A stretch of DNA of 39,377 nucleotides from Parachlamydiales bacterium. GTDB lineage: Bacteria > Chlamydiota > Chlamydiia > Chlamydiales > Parachlamydiaceae. The notes under the pieces were generated by a model. It was not told where the DNA came from, ran no database searches, and saw nothing but the letters and a program-made list of their open reading frames with translations. Position numbers and translations under genes: made by a program. Positions 7,928-15,529 of the stretch are shown piece by piece; the stretch's first letter is position 1; the number at the start of each line of letters is the position of its first letter. The DNA lies in the NCBI GenBank assembly GCA_020051075.1, contig JAGVJP010000079.1, positions 1-39,377 of the forward strand, in the 5' to 3' direction.

Positions 7928-9772
7928 TTAGAAGATGTATTCGTCGGCAATGTCCCGTTTATCCCGGCCATCTAAGACATGGAATATGCGGAGTTGATTC
8001 AAAGTGATCGGGGAGAGCTGTCCTAAAGGGATGTAAATGATCTTCTTGCCAAAGCGGCGAGCGAAGCTTTTCATATAGCTGCGCGGGGGGGTATTGGCTA
8101 CATAGACGATGGCCGGCTTCGCAGCATAGTCTATGGCTGCCATCAGAAGGACTTCAGATTTCGTTCTGCATTCCGAATAGTCTGGATCTGTCCATATATT
8201 GCCCATGCGGCGAGGGGGATAGGACATCATAAACCCGCCGTATTCACACCGGCTTATCCCAGGTCCAACCATCTCTTGAGCAAGTGGAGTGGCGTAAAAT
8301 GACATGTCAGACTCCTGCGCATGTTCTCCAAGCCACGTTGTACACCACGGAAATTTTTCCTGATACCGTTCATTCTCTTCTGGTTTATCCTCATCAAAAA
8401 TGACGCAGACAGAACCTATTCCTGACGGAGGCTTTCCCTTGGTTTTGACATAAAGCTTCTTCTCATGCCAATGGCGAATCGTTTCTCTTGTGTCGATGCC
8501 ATCTTCAAGACTTGTGGAGAACGGGATGATGCGGGCAGCTTCTTCAGTGATAATTTGGCAGCCCTTCTTTTTAAGGAAGTTGGCAAATCGTTCGATCACC
8601 ACATCTTCGCGCGGATACGAACAGATTCCAAACAAAAGAGAGGGGCGGAAGCGGAAATCAGACCGATCTTTACGCTTCCTGGGGACTGAATTCTTCCTCC
8701 CTTTCTCTTTGAGGTAGAATTTAATGTTTTTACTTGCGCCCCAGACATCGCTGATTGACAAATCGAGTTCGGTGATCCCATCGATATTTTTTCTGAAAGG
8801 GTAGTCAGTGGCGAGCTCCCACACTTCATAAGCATAGTTAGGGTCGACGCAGCTCTTTGCGGCAGTAAGGATTTGAAAAAGATCAGGCATAAGCTGATTT
8901 GTCGTTAAGGCATAGTTACGAACAAATTTCATCGTATTGCGAAGATGATAGCCAGGGAAGGAGTTGCCTGTGTTTAAGACGTAATGCTCTGATGCTTCCT
9001 TGTAGAGGTTTAAAATGATTTTCTGCCTATCAGGGGACCATTCAGAGGTGATTTTTTCTCGCGAGTATTCGTAAAATGAGGAGAGAAAGCCCCATTCGCC
9101 TAAGATCTCGCGGCAAGATTCCTGAGTGGGAGTGCAGATCTCCACTACGTCGCGGGTGGAATGATAGAGGGTGGGAAAGGCTTTCATGTCCACATACTTG
9201 AAGATATTTGAGATGTGGGCGATGCCTCCGACAAAAAGAACCCGGTCATAGGAGAGGCTGAGTTCTTTCAGCCTCTTAGCCATGTATGTCTCGCGTTCTT
9301 TATCTATTGCTAATTGGTAGTTGGAAACAGTGTTCTTCCTGGACATCTCATAAAGCTCATAATAGGCCTGCAGACCTAGCTTGTGGACAGCGTAAGGGTC
9401 GGGGATCAGTTCTCGCACATTCGGATAGTAGTCGACATCGAGGTCGATGCAGTAGGCGTCAACATGATTTTCCGCAGCACAGCGAAGCCCTTCAAACGAA
9501 GGGTCGCAAGGTTCTGACATGAAATAGATCGGCTGGTTGTCGTGGTTGTATGTCAAGATCAAGCTGATGTCTGGGAGGCGTGCAGCAGCATGGAGCATCT
9601 TCGCTTGCATCGTCTCCGGCAATTCAACAGCCACGCAATCGGGTTTCAACACATCGAAGGCGAGTTTGACTTGTGCAGCCAGCTCCATCGAATAATGGAT
9701 CGCTGGAACGATGAAGATATTGTCCTTTTGCAGGAAATAAGGCGATTTAGGAGGCATGGTCTCCCTTGTCAT
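7928..9772 (-). CDS. TraB-like domain protein in a MoxR operon
   Basis: This 614-residue protein is distal in the operon ttcA > MoxR > this gene; its ATG overlaps the MoxR stop (ATGA). A second ATG five codons in has a close GGGAG and may be the true start. Residues about 18-50 read as PAIHYSMELAAQV...LKPDCVAVELPE, and about 178-192 as RVLFVGGIAHISNI. These match the first and second conserved blocks (H...PD.VavEL and VVG.GH) of the TraB/PrgY/ChaN-like fold. The C-terminal 230 residues, with a Cys/Trp-rich middle (PWCTTWLG, GISRCEYGGF) and KSEVLLMAAIDYAAKPAIVYV, are not recognised. There is no signal peptide. MoxR ATPases often act as chaperones that insert metal or assemble partner complexes, so this is the likely client or partner. 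Confidence 0.55.
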   Translation of the reverse strand: MTRETMPPKSPYFLQKDNIFIVPAIHYSMELAAQVKLAFDVLKPDCVAVELPETMQAKMLHAAARLPDISLILTYNHDNQPIYFMSEPCDPSFEGLRCAAENHVDAYCIDLDVDYYPNVRELIPDPYAVHKLGLQAYYELYEMSRKNTVSNYQLAIDKERETYMAKRLKELSLSYDRVLFVGGIAHISNIFKYVDMKAFPTLYHSTRDVVEICTPTQESCREILGEWGFLSSFYEYSREKITSEWSPDRQKIILNLYKEASEHYVLNTGNSFPGYHLRNTMKFVRNYALTTNQLMPDLFQILTAAKSCVDPNYAYEVWELATDYPFRKNIDGITELDLSISDVWGASKNIKFYLKEKGRKNSVPRKRKDRSDFRFRPSLLFGICSYPREDVVIERFANFLKKKGCQIITEEAARIIPFSTSLEDGIDTRETIRHWHEKKLYVKTKGKPPSGIGSVCVIFDEDKPEENERYQEKFPWCTTWLGEHAQESDMSFYATPLAQEMVGPGISRCEYGGFMMSYPPRRMGNIWTDPDYSECRTKSEVLLMAAIDYAAKPAIVYVANTPPRSYMKSFARRFGKKIIYIPLGQLSPITLNQLRIFHVLDGRDKRDIADEYIF

Positions 9773-10623
9773 ATGACGTGGATTAAGGCTTCATCGCCTA
9801 GTGTCATTAATACTGCTTCCCGTAAGAGGTTTTCCACATTTCCCTGGTTGCCATTTAAGCTTTTAATCCTCTTTGCAGCATAGCGCGCGATGTTGATGCC
9901 ATCTCGGATGGTGTAGTTTTCGTTCTGGGAATGAGCTTTTTGCAAAAAGGCGACCACATATTCCATGATATATTCGTCAACGAAGGGGAGGTTTTCTCTT
10001 AGAATCCGCCGCTCTTCTTCAGCTTCAGGAAAGTCGAGGTGGATCTGCGGCTGCAAGCGGCTGTGGATGTACTCAGGAATCTCGAATGTCGAAGCGTCGT
10101 CGTTCATGGTGACGCAGATGCGGAAGTCTTCATGAGCAGACACCTTTAATCCAGCGACAATAGATTCAATATAACGCCGTGTATCTAACAGTGGAGCTAA
10201 AGATGCCCAAGATTTTTCACTCATCCGGTTAGCCTCGTCCAAGATGCATACGCCTCCTGTAATCATTGCTGTGACAAGGGCTGAAGCAACATAGCGGATG
10301 CCTCCTTGCCGGTCAACAACAGGAGTGATGAGTAAGTCTTCTGGACGGGTATCCATCGTACATTGGAAGATGTAGACATCTTTTTTTATCGCTTTTGCTG
10401 CGGCGTAGGCTAACGTTGTCTTGCCGACTCCAGGCTTGCCGATCAACCGCGGATTCAGGGGGATGTCGTCTTTGTCGATGACGAGCCAAGCTGCTAACAG
10501 CTGATCCAACACATCTCGTTGTCCGATCCATTCGAATTTAAACTCGTCCGGGAATCCCAAGGCGATTTCAACCCCTTGGATGTTCACACGTCTTTCATGT
10601 TCGCTAGGGTGTCTATTTGACAT
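9769..10623 (-). CDS. MoxR-family AAA+ ATPase
   Basis: I place the start at 10623, where an AAAGGAAA lies 6 bases upstream. A longer open frame upstream overlaps ttcA and is not credible. The 284-residue protein has Walker A GKPGVGKTT (62-70), Walker B GVCILDEANRM (124-134), sensor 1 VTMNDD, and the arginine-finger region SRLQPQIHLDFPEAEEE typical of the AAA_5/MoxR branch. MoxR proteins are chaperone-like ATPases, usually beside a VWA-domain partner. No VWA gene is visible here; instead the next gene encodes a TraB-like protein. It starts 10 bases after ttcA and ends overlapping the TraB-like gene, so the three form one transcription unit. Confidence 0.85.
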   Translation of the reverse strand: MSNRHPSEHERRVNIQGVEIALGFPDEFKFEWIGQRDVLDQLLAAWLVIDKDDIPLNPRLIGKPGVGKTTLAYAAAKAIKKDVYIFQCTMDTRPEDLLITPVVDRQGGIRYVASALVTAMITGGVCILDEANRMSEKSWASLAPLLDTRRYIESIVAGLKVSAHEDFRICVTMNDDASTFEIPEYIHSRLQPQIHLDFPEAEEERRILRENLPFVDEYIMEYVVAFLQKAHSQNENYTIRDGINIARYAAKRIKSLNGNQGNVENLLREAVLMTLGDEALIHVI

Positions 10624-10633
10624 AATATTTCCT

Positions 10634-11377
10634 TTATCGGTGTGCGGCTTTTTGCGAGCCATATAATAGTCCTGCTTTGGCGATATTTTCCCGTGCATTA
10701 GGAAAGACCGCTTCAATCTCGCGGAGGAGTTCATCTGTTTTCTTGCGCAACGAATGTTGACCGACAGGGCAGCGGCACATGATGCGGGCATACCCTTGCT
10801 GTTGGGAGAAGGTGCGGATATCTTCCTCTGAGAAGTAGATGAGGGGGCGGATGATCGTGACGTTGTAGTCTTGCATGAAGATCTTCGGCAGATTTCCAGC
10901 AAATTCAGCTTTGTGGAGCAAATTCATTAACACTGTTTGTGCGTTGTCATCTTGATGGTGGCCGAACGCGATGGTATGAGCTCCAACAGCTTTTGCAGCG
11001 TCGAATAACAGCCGCCTCCTTTCGCGTGAGCAGCTGTAGCATTCTAAAGTTTCCAGTTTCTGCTGTGACTCGCACTGGATGAACGTGACGTTCAGCTTAT
11101 CGCAAATCCCTTGGAGATAGGCTGCGTCGACCCCAGCGCCGCAGGAGAATTCCCCAGCGACATGAATAGCATAGATGTCTAGAGGGGGAAATCCTCTTCC
11201 CGATATCGCCTTTAGGAGAAATAGAAGTGTTAAACTGTCTTTTCCGCCGCTGAGGGCGATGGCGAGTTTCGAGACTCCATCGAGCATTTTGAAGTCGAAC
11301 AGAGCTTTCCGCAAAGTGCTTTCAAGCCTTTTTCCTAATGTTGTCCAAGGAGGTTGAGCGATAGGGATGCTTATCAT
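10634..11377 (-). CDS. ttcA: TtcA-type tRNA 2-thiocytidine synthetase (PP-loop ATPase)
   Basis: TtcA thiolates cytidine 32 of some tRNAs, activating the base with ATP and using a 4Fe-4S cluster to carry sulfur. The 247-residue protein has the PP-loop SGGKDS (43-48), the paired cysteines in CYSCSRERRR (about 113-122), GHHQDDNAQTVLMN, and a third Cys in the RCPVGQHSLRKKTDE segment near the C-terminus. It is shorter than the E. coli enzyme (about 310) but in range for the PP-loop TtcA/TtuA group. Another tRNA-thiolating PP-loop enzyme is therefore possible. It is the first gene of the ttcA-MoxR-TraB-like operon. The 218 bases between it and the SEC-C gene hold the divergent promoters. Confidence 0.8.
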   Translation of the reverse strand: MISIPIAQPPWTTLGKRLESTLRKALFDFKMLDGVSKLAIALSGGKDSLTLLFLLKAISGRGFPPLDIYAIHVAGEFSCGAGVDAAYLQGICDKLNVTFIQCESQQKLETLECYSCSRERRRLLFDAAKAVGAHTIAFGHHQDDNAQTVLMNLLHKAEFAGNLPKIFMQDYNVTIIRPLIYFSEEDIRTFSQQQGYARIMCRCPVGQHSLRKKTDELLREIEAVFPNARENIAKAGLLYGSQKAAHR

Positions 11378-11595
11378 GAACGTTTATAATTGTTTAAAAA
11401 AATAGAGCTGCAGTATAATTTTGGTGTTGTAATATAAAACAGAATGTTGCTTGATTTCGAATAGATAACCCAAAACTCAGATTTCCATTTTATCGTAAGA
11501 AGTAGGGGGTGTCAAGCTGATTTCTAGCGACTTCTATTGAAAAAGCAATGATTTGATCAGACAAGAGTTGCTTGAAAAAAAATATTAGAGGAAAT

Positions 11596-11889
11596 ATGAG
11601 TGAAAAAATCGGGAGAAACGATCCTTGTCCATGTGGGTCAGGGAAGAAGTACAAACAGTGTTGTTTGCTGCATAAGAAGCAAAAAGTGACAACTTTGGCT
11701 GGCCGGAAATTTACAGCTAAGGTTATTTCTAAGCCGTCTAAAAGCCCTGAAGAGAAGGAAAATGAAGAGCAGCAGCTGAAGGCAGAAAAAGATTACAATT
11801 CTTTGATGGAGAGGTCTTTTGGTGCAGCGCTTCATTCAAATGAGGAATCTCCAACGCCTGCGGACCCTTCGGAGTTTATTGAAAAGTAG
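11596..11889 (+). CDS. Small SEC-C motif protein
   Basis: The ATG at 11596 follows AGAGG and is preferred over an in-frame ATG 24 bases earlier that lacks a Shine-Dalgarno. The 97-residue product starts with [18 protein letters not shown], the SEC-C zinc-binding motif (CxC then CC) found at the SecA C-terminus and in many small standalone proteins. The remainder is basic then acidic and probably disordered. The zinc motif may bind ribosomes or SecB-like partners, but the role here is unknown. A weak hairpin (CAACA/TGTTG near 11930) lies between it and tRNA-Thr. Confidence 0.8.
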   Translation: MSEKIGRNDPCPCGSGKKYKQCCLLHKKQKVTTLAGRKFTAKVISKPSKSPEEKENEEQQLKAEKDYNSLMERSFGAALHSNEESPTPADPSEFIEK

Positions 11890-11936
11890 CTCATACAATA
11901 CCCTCACCGCTTTTTTTTAGGGGGGCAACAAAATTG

Positions 11937-11966
11937 TTGTAGAAAAAAAGCCAATTTTGATATAAC
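11937..11966 (+). promoter_or_regulatory. Putative promoter of tRNA-Thr/tRNA-Tyr
   Basis: TTGTAG (11937-11942) and TATAAC (11961-11966) are spaced by 18 bases. The -10 box ends 13 bases before the tRNA-Thr 5' end. Confidence 0.4.
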
Positions 11967-11979
11967 CACCCTTCCGTTC

Positions 11980-12052
11980 GCTGGCATAGCTCAATTGGTA
12001 GAGCACCCGATTTGTAATCGGACGGTTGTGGGTTCAATTCCTACTGCCAGCA
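11980..12052 (+). tRNA. tRNA-Thr (TGT)
   Basis: Acceptor GCTGGCA/TGCCAGC, D arm GCTC...GAGC, anticodon loop TTTGTAA (anticodon TGT) and T arm GTGGG/CCTAC all form. The outermost anticodon-stem pair is a C-A mismatch. It lies 7 bases before tRNA-Tyr. Confidence 0.93.
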
Positions 12053-12059
12053 TCATTAT

Positions 12060-12141
12060 GGGGGTGTCGCATAGCGGCAATTGCAAGGGACTGTAAATCC
12101 CTCGACTCACGTCTCCGTTGGTTCGAGTCCAACCGCCCCCA
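12060..12141 (+). tRNA. tRNA-Tyr (GTA), island insertion site
   Basis: Acceptor GGGGGTG/CGCCCCC, anticodon stem GGGA/TCCC around CTGTAAA (anticodon GTA), a long class II variable arm and a standard T arm, 82 bases with A discriminator. Its 3' half, from GACTGTAAATCCC at 12089, is duplicated at 13692 and 16413 without a 5' half. This is the mark left by site-specific integration into a tRNA gene. Confidence 0.95.
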
Positions 12142-12475
12142 AACTCGTCTTCTCGTCAATCTTCACTTTCCAAGCCCTCCCAATCAACAAGATATGCAAG
12201 ATCGCTTCGCAGCAGGAAAGGCATGATGAGAGTTCGTACTTCCAATCAATCGTCTTGAATACGCGAAGCGTTTGGAGTGTGGAAGCCCTCTTCCGCTTTT
12301 TTGACGACACTCTTGATCTGTATCTGTGAGGCAAATAGGTAGCGATGGGCGAGCATGTGATGTGTCTCCCTATAAAAAACTATTGCTAAATACAGCATCA
12401 GTTCATTTGATGATTTTTTTAGACTCTTTGTGAGACAATGAATCGCATATTTAAATACTTCAAAAGGATTGATGA
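12142..12475 (+). repeat. Gene-free stretch: tRNA-Tyr flank repeat and palindromic repeat copy 1
   Basis: Bases 12142-12235 (TCAATCTTCAC..CCAAGCCCTCC.. then a CAAGATCGCTTCGC word) recur after the tRNA-Tyr fragment at 13692 and, shortened, after 16465. Bases 12215-12302 are copy 1 of a palindromic element. Its left arm is mostly deleted and its right arm ends in hairpin GTGGAAG-CCCT-CTTCCGC plus a T run. From 12303 to 12475 I see only AT-rich sequence that may hold the cupin promoter. Small frames here are repeat artefacts. Confidence 0.75.
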
Positions 12476-12856
12476 GTGGAAGTGTATAATATTAATGATT
12501 TACATCATGAGCAGCTTATTTCTTCAAAGACTGGGGAAATCTTTTCGAAATCTGCAGTGTTAACAGAGCTTTTTTTCTGTCACAAGATTTTTGTTCATCA
12601 TGAAATCCTCTCTCCTATGAAAAGAGCATCTGCTCCTCATAGTCACACCATCCAAGAAGAAATGATACTTGTTTTGGATGGTCTCCCTACAGCACATCTT
12701 GGAAATCAAGTTATACAGTTAAAGCCTGGAGATTTTATTGGATTTAAACCAGGAACGAAAGAGCTACACTATATAGAGAACACAACAGATAAAGAAGTTC
12801 GTTTTTTAGTCATTTGCTCTAATCAAGAAGATGACAAAATTGTTTTTGATTCATGA
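12476..12856 (+). CDS. Small single-domain cupin protein
   Basis: The 126-residue protein carries a cupin core. Motif 1 is at about residues 56-75 (PHSHTIQEEMILVLDG, with H and E metal ligands) and motif 2 at about 85-108 (GDFIGFKPGTKELHYIENT). Cupins bind a metal in a beta barrel and act as enzymes or small-molecule sensors; this one cannot be assigned. It starts at GTG, with AGGA about 8 bases upstream; no in-frame ATG lies nearby. Its 3' end overlaps the start of the decayed DUF3800 frame by about 26 bases. Confidence 0.7.
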   Translation: MEVYNINDLHHEQLISSKTGEIFSKSAVLTELFFCHKIFVHHEILSPMKRASAPHSHTIQEEMILVLDGLPTAHLGNQVIQLKPGDFIGFKPGTKELHYIENTTDKEVRFLVICSNQEDDKIVFDS

Positions 12857-13525
12857 TAAAGAAGAGCACCCCGTATTCGTTCTCTCTTTCTGTGTTTTCA
12901 AGAAAAGCGATTACTCCCAGATGGTTGCACCCGCTGTATGTACTCTGAAATTTGATTTTTGGGGGCATGACTCTATCGTTTTGCATAGCCATAAGATCAG
13001 AAAACAAGTAGATGATTTCTCGATTTTGGCAAACTTGACTTCAATGGAAAGATTCATGAAAGGGCTAAATGATTTAATTGATACAGCGCCCTTTACCATC
13101 ATATCCACAATCATCGACAAGCGACAATTGAAGAACCGCTATAGCAATCCTCGAAATCCCTATCATTTGGGATTGCTTTTTTGCCTGAGCGTACTTCTCG
13201 TTTTCTTGAAGAGAAAGGACAGAAAGCCAATCTTACCCATCTGGTGGTAGAAGCACGAGGAAAAAAGGAAGATGCTGATCTCGAATTAGAATTCCGTCGC
13301 ATTTTGGACCAGAATCCAAAAGGTCTAGCTAATTTTGAAATCCAATTTGCAGATAAACGTGTAAACAGTGCTGGATTGCAGATTGTCGATCTCGTCGCTC
13401 ATCCGATAGGCAGGAATTACATAAATCCTCAGCAGATAAATCGAAGTTATGAGATATTAGAGAAGAAGTTCCATAGATATCCTAGCCACATGGGTAAAGG
13501 ATTAAAAATCTTCCCCAAGATCTAG
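12831..13525 (+). pseudogene. DUF3800 protein gene, frameshifted and N-terminally degraded
   Basis: Two overlapping frames together give a DUF3800 protein. The first carries PVFVLSFCVF, a GHDSIVLHSHKIRK block, the TIISTIIDKRQLKNRYSNPRNPYHLGLL block and FCL. The second continues with ERTSRFLEEKG, LVVEARGKKEDADLELEFRRI, FADKRVNSAGLQIVDLVAHPIGR and ends GKGLKIFPKI. The switch lies near 13186-13190 and needs one base restored. The usual N-terminal DESGD motif, a predicted nuclease-like metal site, is replaced by unrelated residues. DUF3800 proteins resemble RNase H-fold nucleases and are linked to mobile elements and structured RNAs. A candidate RNA follows directly. The gene is almost certainly inactive. 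Confidence 0.8.
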
Positions 13526-13529
13526 AAAG

Positions 13530-13630
13530 CGAAAAGCCCCGAGAAACCCCGAGGCATTAACGCCGGCTAGGAATCCCCAGCCCATACAATCGTTATAGCA
13601 AAGTCTTCCCTTGTTTGACAAGGGGTAATC
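13530..13630 (+). ncRNA. Candidate DUF3800-associated structured RNA
   Basis: GC-rich, hairpin-dense sequence directly follows the DUF3800 stop, unlike its AT-rich surroundings. A stem GGCT-A-GG / CC-C-AGCC closes on AATC (13565-13582). A perfect 7-bp stem CCCTTGT/ACAAGGG closes on TTG (13608-13624). A repeated CCCCGAG word occurs at 13537-13553. Known from the literature: several DUF3800-associated RNA motifs occur beside such genes. Which motif this is, if any, I cannot tell. Confidence 0.4.
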
Positions 13631-13691
13631 GCTGACAATCTGGATTTACGCAAATGTATTCTAGTTTATGCCAGAATGTGGAAGCGCAACC

Positions 13692-13743
13692 GACTGTAAA
13701 TCCCTCGACTCACGTCTCCGTTGGTTCGATCCAACTGCCCCCA
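13692..13743 (+). repeat. tRNA-Tyr 3'-half fragment 1 (att-like)
   Basis: From GACTGTAAATCCC through the T arm to the acceptor this matches tRNA-Tyr 12089-12141 with one deleted base in the T loop and one acceptor change. The 5' half is replaced by GCCAGAATGTGGAAGCGCAACC. The downstream flank also matches the true tRNA's flank. With 12089 it forms a direct repeat around the cupin, DUF3800 and RNA block. Confidence 0.85.
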
Positions 13744-13837
13744 TGTCACCTTCTCGTTAATCTTCACCTCCCAAGCCCTTCCAATAAACAAGATCAACAG
13801 GATATGCAAGATCGCTTCGCGGCAAGATAGGCATGAT

Positions 13838-13950
13838 GAGAGTTCGCACTCCAAGCACTTTGCGTATCCAACGAATCGTATTGAATACGCGAAGCGTTTG
13901 GAGTGCGGAAGCCCTCTTCCGCTTTTCGATGGTCAATTTTGTGGGAAACC
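13838..13950 (+). repeat. Palindromic repeat element, copy 2
   Basis: The left arm (TTCGCACTCCAAG..TTGCGTATCC) and right arm (GAATACGCGAAGCGTTTGGA then GTGCGGAAGC) fold on each other. The right arm ends with hairpin GCGGAAG-CCCT-CTTCCGC followed by TTTTCGATGGTCAATTTT. Small frames across this element on both strands are artefacts of the repeat. Confidence 0.8.
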
Positions 13951-13965
13951 TGTGAGTGGATAACA

Positions 13966-14055
13966 ATCTGTTGTTGGCGATAGCTCACGAGACTGGGCAA
14001 GCCCGACTTTTACAATTACCTCTTGTGTAGCCCCTTACCTGAGGGGATTGTTTTA
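13966..14055 (+). repeat. Hairpin-bearing repeat family A, copy 1
   Basis: About 85 bases (TTGGCGATAGCTCACGAGAC, GGGCAAGCCC stem, CGACTTTTACAATTACCTCT) ending in stem CCCCTT/GAGGGG (14031-14046) and TTGTTTT. It is shared with 17790-17860 and 18744-18821, and inverted near 21308-21360. Confidence 0.75.
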
Positions 14056-14140
14056 GTGCGTATTTCGTAAATACTTCTCGATCAGGCATATTGCTTCATG
14101 GTAAAAAACATGGTTTTGAATTCTATTTTTGAACTGTAAA
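14051..14140 (+). repeat. Upstream repeat family B, copy 1
   Basis: About 85 bases starting TTTTAGTGCGTATTTCGTAA, including GATCAGGCATATTGCTTCATG and ATGGTTTTGAATTC. It is shared with 19434, 22438 and 31095. This copy sits just before the zeta-toxin relic, as the 19434 copy sits before the intact zeta gene. Confidence 0.75.
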
Positions 14141-14149
14141 ATGTAGATC

Positions 14150-14304
14150 TATTACCAGCCTCTTTCGAATGGAGCACAAATCTCCAACTCACAAGCTGAG
14201 TTGAATAATGTGATTGCTAGAAAGGATGTAAAAGGGCGTTGAAAATTGTAGAACCAAACATTTGGAAAGAAATTGAAGGAATAGCACATGCCACAGAAGC
14301 CTAA
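14150..14304 (+). pseudogene. 3' relic of a zeta-toxin family gene
   Basis: This stretch is a decayed copy of the last 150 bases of the zeta gene at 19536-20126. It shares GAATAATGTGATTGCTAGAA, GGATGTAAAAGGG and ACCAAACATTTGGAAAGAAA, with small indels that break the frame. It ends inside the downstream small gene exactly as the intact copy does. The ATPase region with the P-loop is absent, so no toxin can be made. Confidence 0.8.
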
Positions 14305-14491
14305 AGAAGATATGATTGAACTTTTATTAGAATCCCACCGAAAGGGCGTTGAAAGTGCTATCGATCTTTCCATTCGCACAGGAGTCCCGCTTGTTATAGC
14401 CAAAGATGGGCTGATCCAAGAAGTGAAACCGAAATTCAAATATGCAATCACAGAAGATGAGGAAAATAATTCGTCGAACGCCCAGAATTAA
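14288..14491 (+). CDS. Small zeta-partner protein (putative antitoxin), orphan copy
   Basis: The 67-residue protein differs from the 20110-20316 protein at only a few positions in its first 52 residues; the C-terminus is shortened and frameshifted at the end (ITEDEENNSS...). It contains an RKGVESAIDLSIRTGVPLV helix-rich block and a KPKFKY strand. The family is unknown to me. Its fixed position, overlapping the 3' end of a zeta-type kinase gene, suggests an antitoxin or accessory partner. The paired toxin here is only a relic, so this copy is an orphan. A GAAGGAAT upstream supports the ATG. Confidence 0.55.
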   Translation: MPQKPKEDMIELLLESHRKGVESAIDLSIRTGVPLVIAKDGLIQEVKPKFKYAITEDEENNSSNAQN

Positions 14492-14898
14492 AGGAGAAGT
14501 TAAAATCAAGAATTGGCAATTACATACCAAACAGGGCGGTTTACAATCAATCAAGATCATTATAGATCAAAAGAACGCATACGTAAACTTTAATAATGCA
14601 TTCTCTTGAAGTTCGTTTCTTCGTGGTCTTTAGATTGGCGGGAATTGGAAATCTACTTTCTCACTGACAACCACTTCTTTCTTCTCGGATGAATATGCAT
14701 CTTTGATTTTCAGCAGTGTATGTGTTGCTAAAAAGCCGAATTTAAAGCCATATACAAACAATGGACTTGCGGACCCACGAAACATATCAGCATATTCATT
14801 TGACATTTCACATACATACGAACCAAAATAAGTCGCAACAAATTCAGCAATGCTTTTAATTATTGGAGTGAGGAAAAAAGAACGAATACTTTAAATTC
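14492..14898. other. Gene-poor stretch with a possible minus-strand remnant
   Basis: No confident gene is present. A minus-strand frame, 14630-14806, encodes about 58 residues from an ATG (MSNEYADMFRGSASPLFV...). It stays open for about 25 more codons upstream, without a start. Its composition is protein-like, so it may be the 3' remnant of a lost gene; I cannot name it. The rest is AT-rich filler after the orphan small gene. Confidence 0.3.
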
Positions 14899-14901
14899 GT
14901 G

Positions 14902-15291
14902 ATGAGTCGTGTGAACAAATTTCGTAGTGGTGAAATTAATATGAGCGCGATGAAACGAGAATTAAAGATGCAGATTGTCTCGATTGAGAAAAATTGTGGC
15001 TATTGTGGGAAAGCAGATGAATTATCATGGGATCATCTTATTCCTCAGATTAAAGGTGGTCCTGATAATGCTGAAAATTTGGTCTTGTGTTGTCGTAGAT
15101 GTAATTCTTCAAAAGGCAGTCGAGGGCTTTATGCTTGGTACGGATTGAGTAACAAGGATAAATTGCCAAGGATTATAGCAGGAAAATACTTAAAGCTTCT
15201 TTACGACTTTCATCTCAACCGAGGGACTCTAGATTCTGTGGATTTAAACGGTGATGGAAAACTAGATGTCTTTGATTTAGAGGTCCTTTAA
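14902..15291 (+). CDS. HNH endonuclease-like protein with EF-hand-like tail
   Basis: The roughly 129-residue protein has an HNH core: CGYCGK (zinc CxxC), WDHLIPQIKGGPDNAENLVLC (first His and Asn) and CCRRCNSSKGSR (second CxxC plus Asn). HNH domains cleave DNA or RNA and are common in phages, toxins and restriction genes. The last 16 residues, DLNGDGKLDVFDLEVL, fit a calcium-binding DxNxDGxxDxxD loop as in EF-hands or dockerins, which is unusual after an HNH. Start choice is uncertain: GTG 14899, ATG 14902 and ATG 14941 are in frame, none with a strong Shine-Dalgarno. A hairpin GCCCTA/TAGGGC at 15332-15350 follows. No immunity or modification gene is adjacent. Confidence 0.7.
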   Translation: MSRVNKFRSGEINMSAMKRELKMQIVSIEKNCGYCGKADELSWDHLIPQIKGGPDNAENLVLCCRRCNSSKGSRGLYAWYGLSNKDKLPRIIAGKYLKLLYDFHLNRGTLDSVDLNGDGKLDVFDLEVL

Positions 15292-15529
15292 ATATTTAAA
15301 CAGAAAGTGAATGAAAATTAATTTGATTAGAGCCCTAGATAGATTAGGGCCGTGTTGCTCTCTGTTCCTATAGCCATTGTTACTCTTGAAAATGGTGTTA
15401 ATGATTATCTCCGTATGTATAATCACAAGATCATTTCGACAGGTAGTCAGGGGGCTTTTTTTACCCTAAATTCAATTCATGTTATGGGAGATGCAACGTC
15501 TCTAAAAGTACAATGACGATAGAACATTC

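Noticed and set aside
10624..10902. 93-residue N-terminal extension of the MoxR ATPase
   Set aside because: It overlaps ttcA in another frame, has shadow-like Ser/Arg composition, and a well-placed ATG with AAAGGAAA lies at 10623.
12026..12334. Small frames across the tRNA-Thr/tRNA-Tyr genes and first palindromic repeat
   Set aside because: They read through tRNA and repeat sequence; the same EKRKRASALQTLRVF translation recurs at each repeat copy, so it is an artefact.
13666..14000. Four overlapping small frames on both strands
   Set aside because: All fall in the tRNA-Tyr fragment and palindromic repeat; none has a domain or ribosome binding site.
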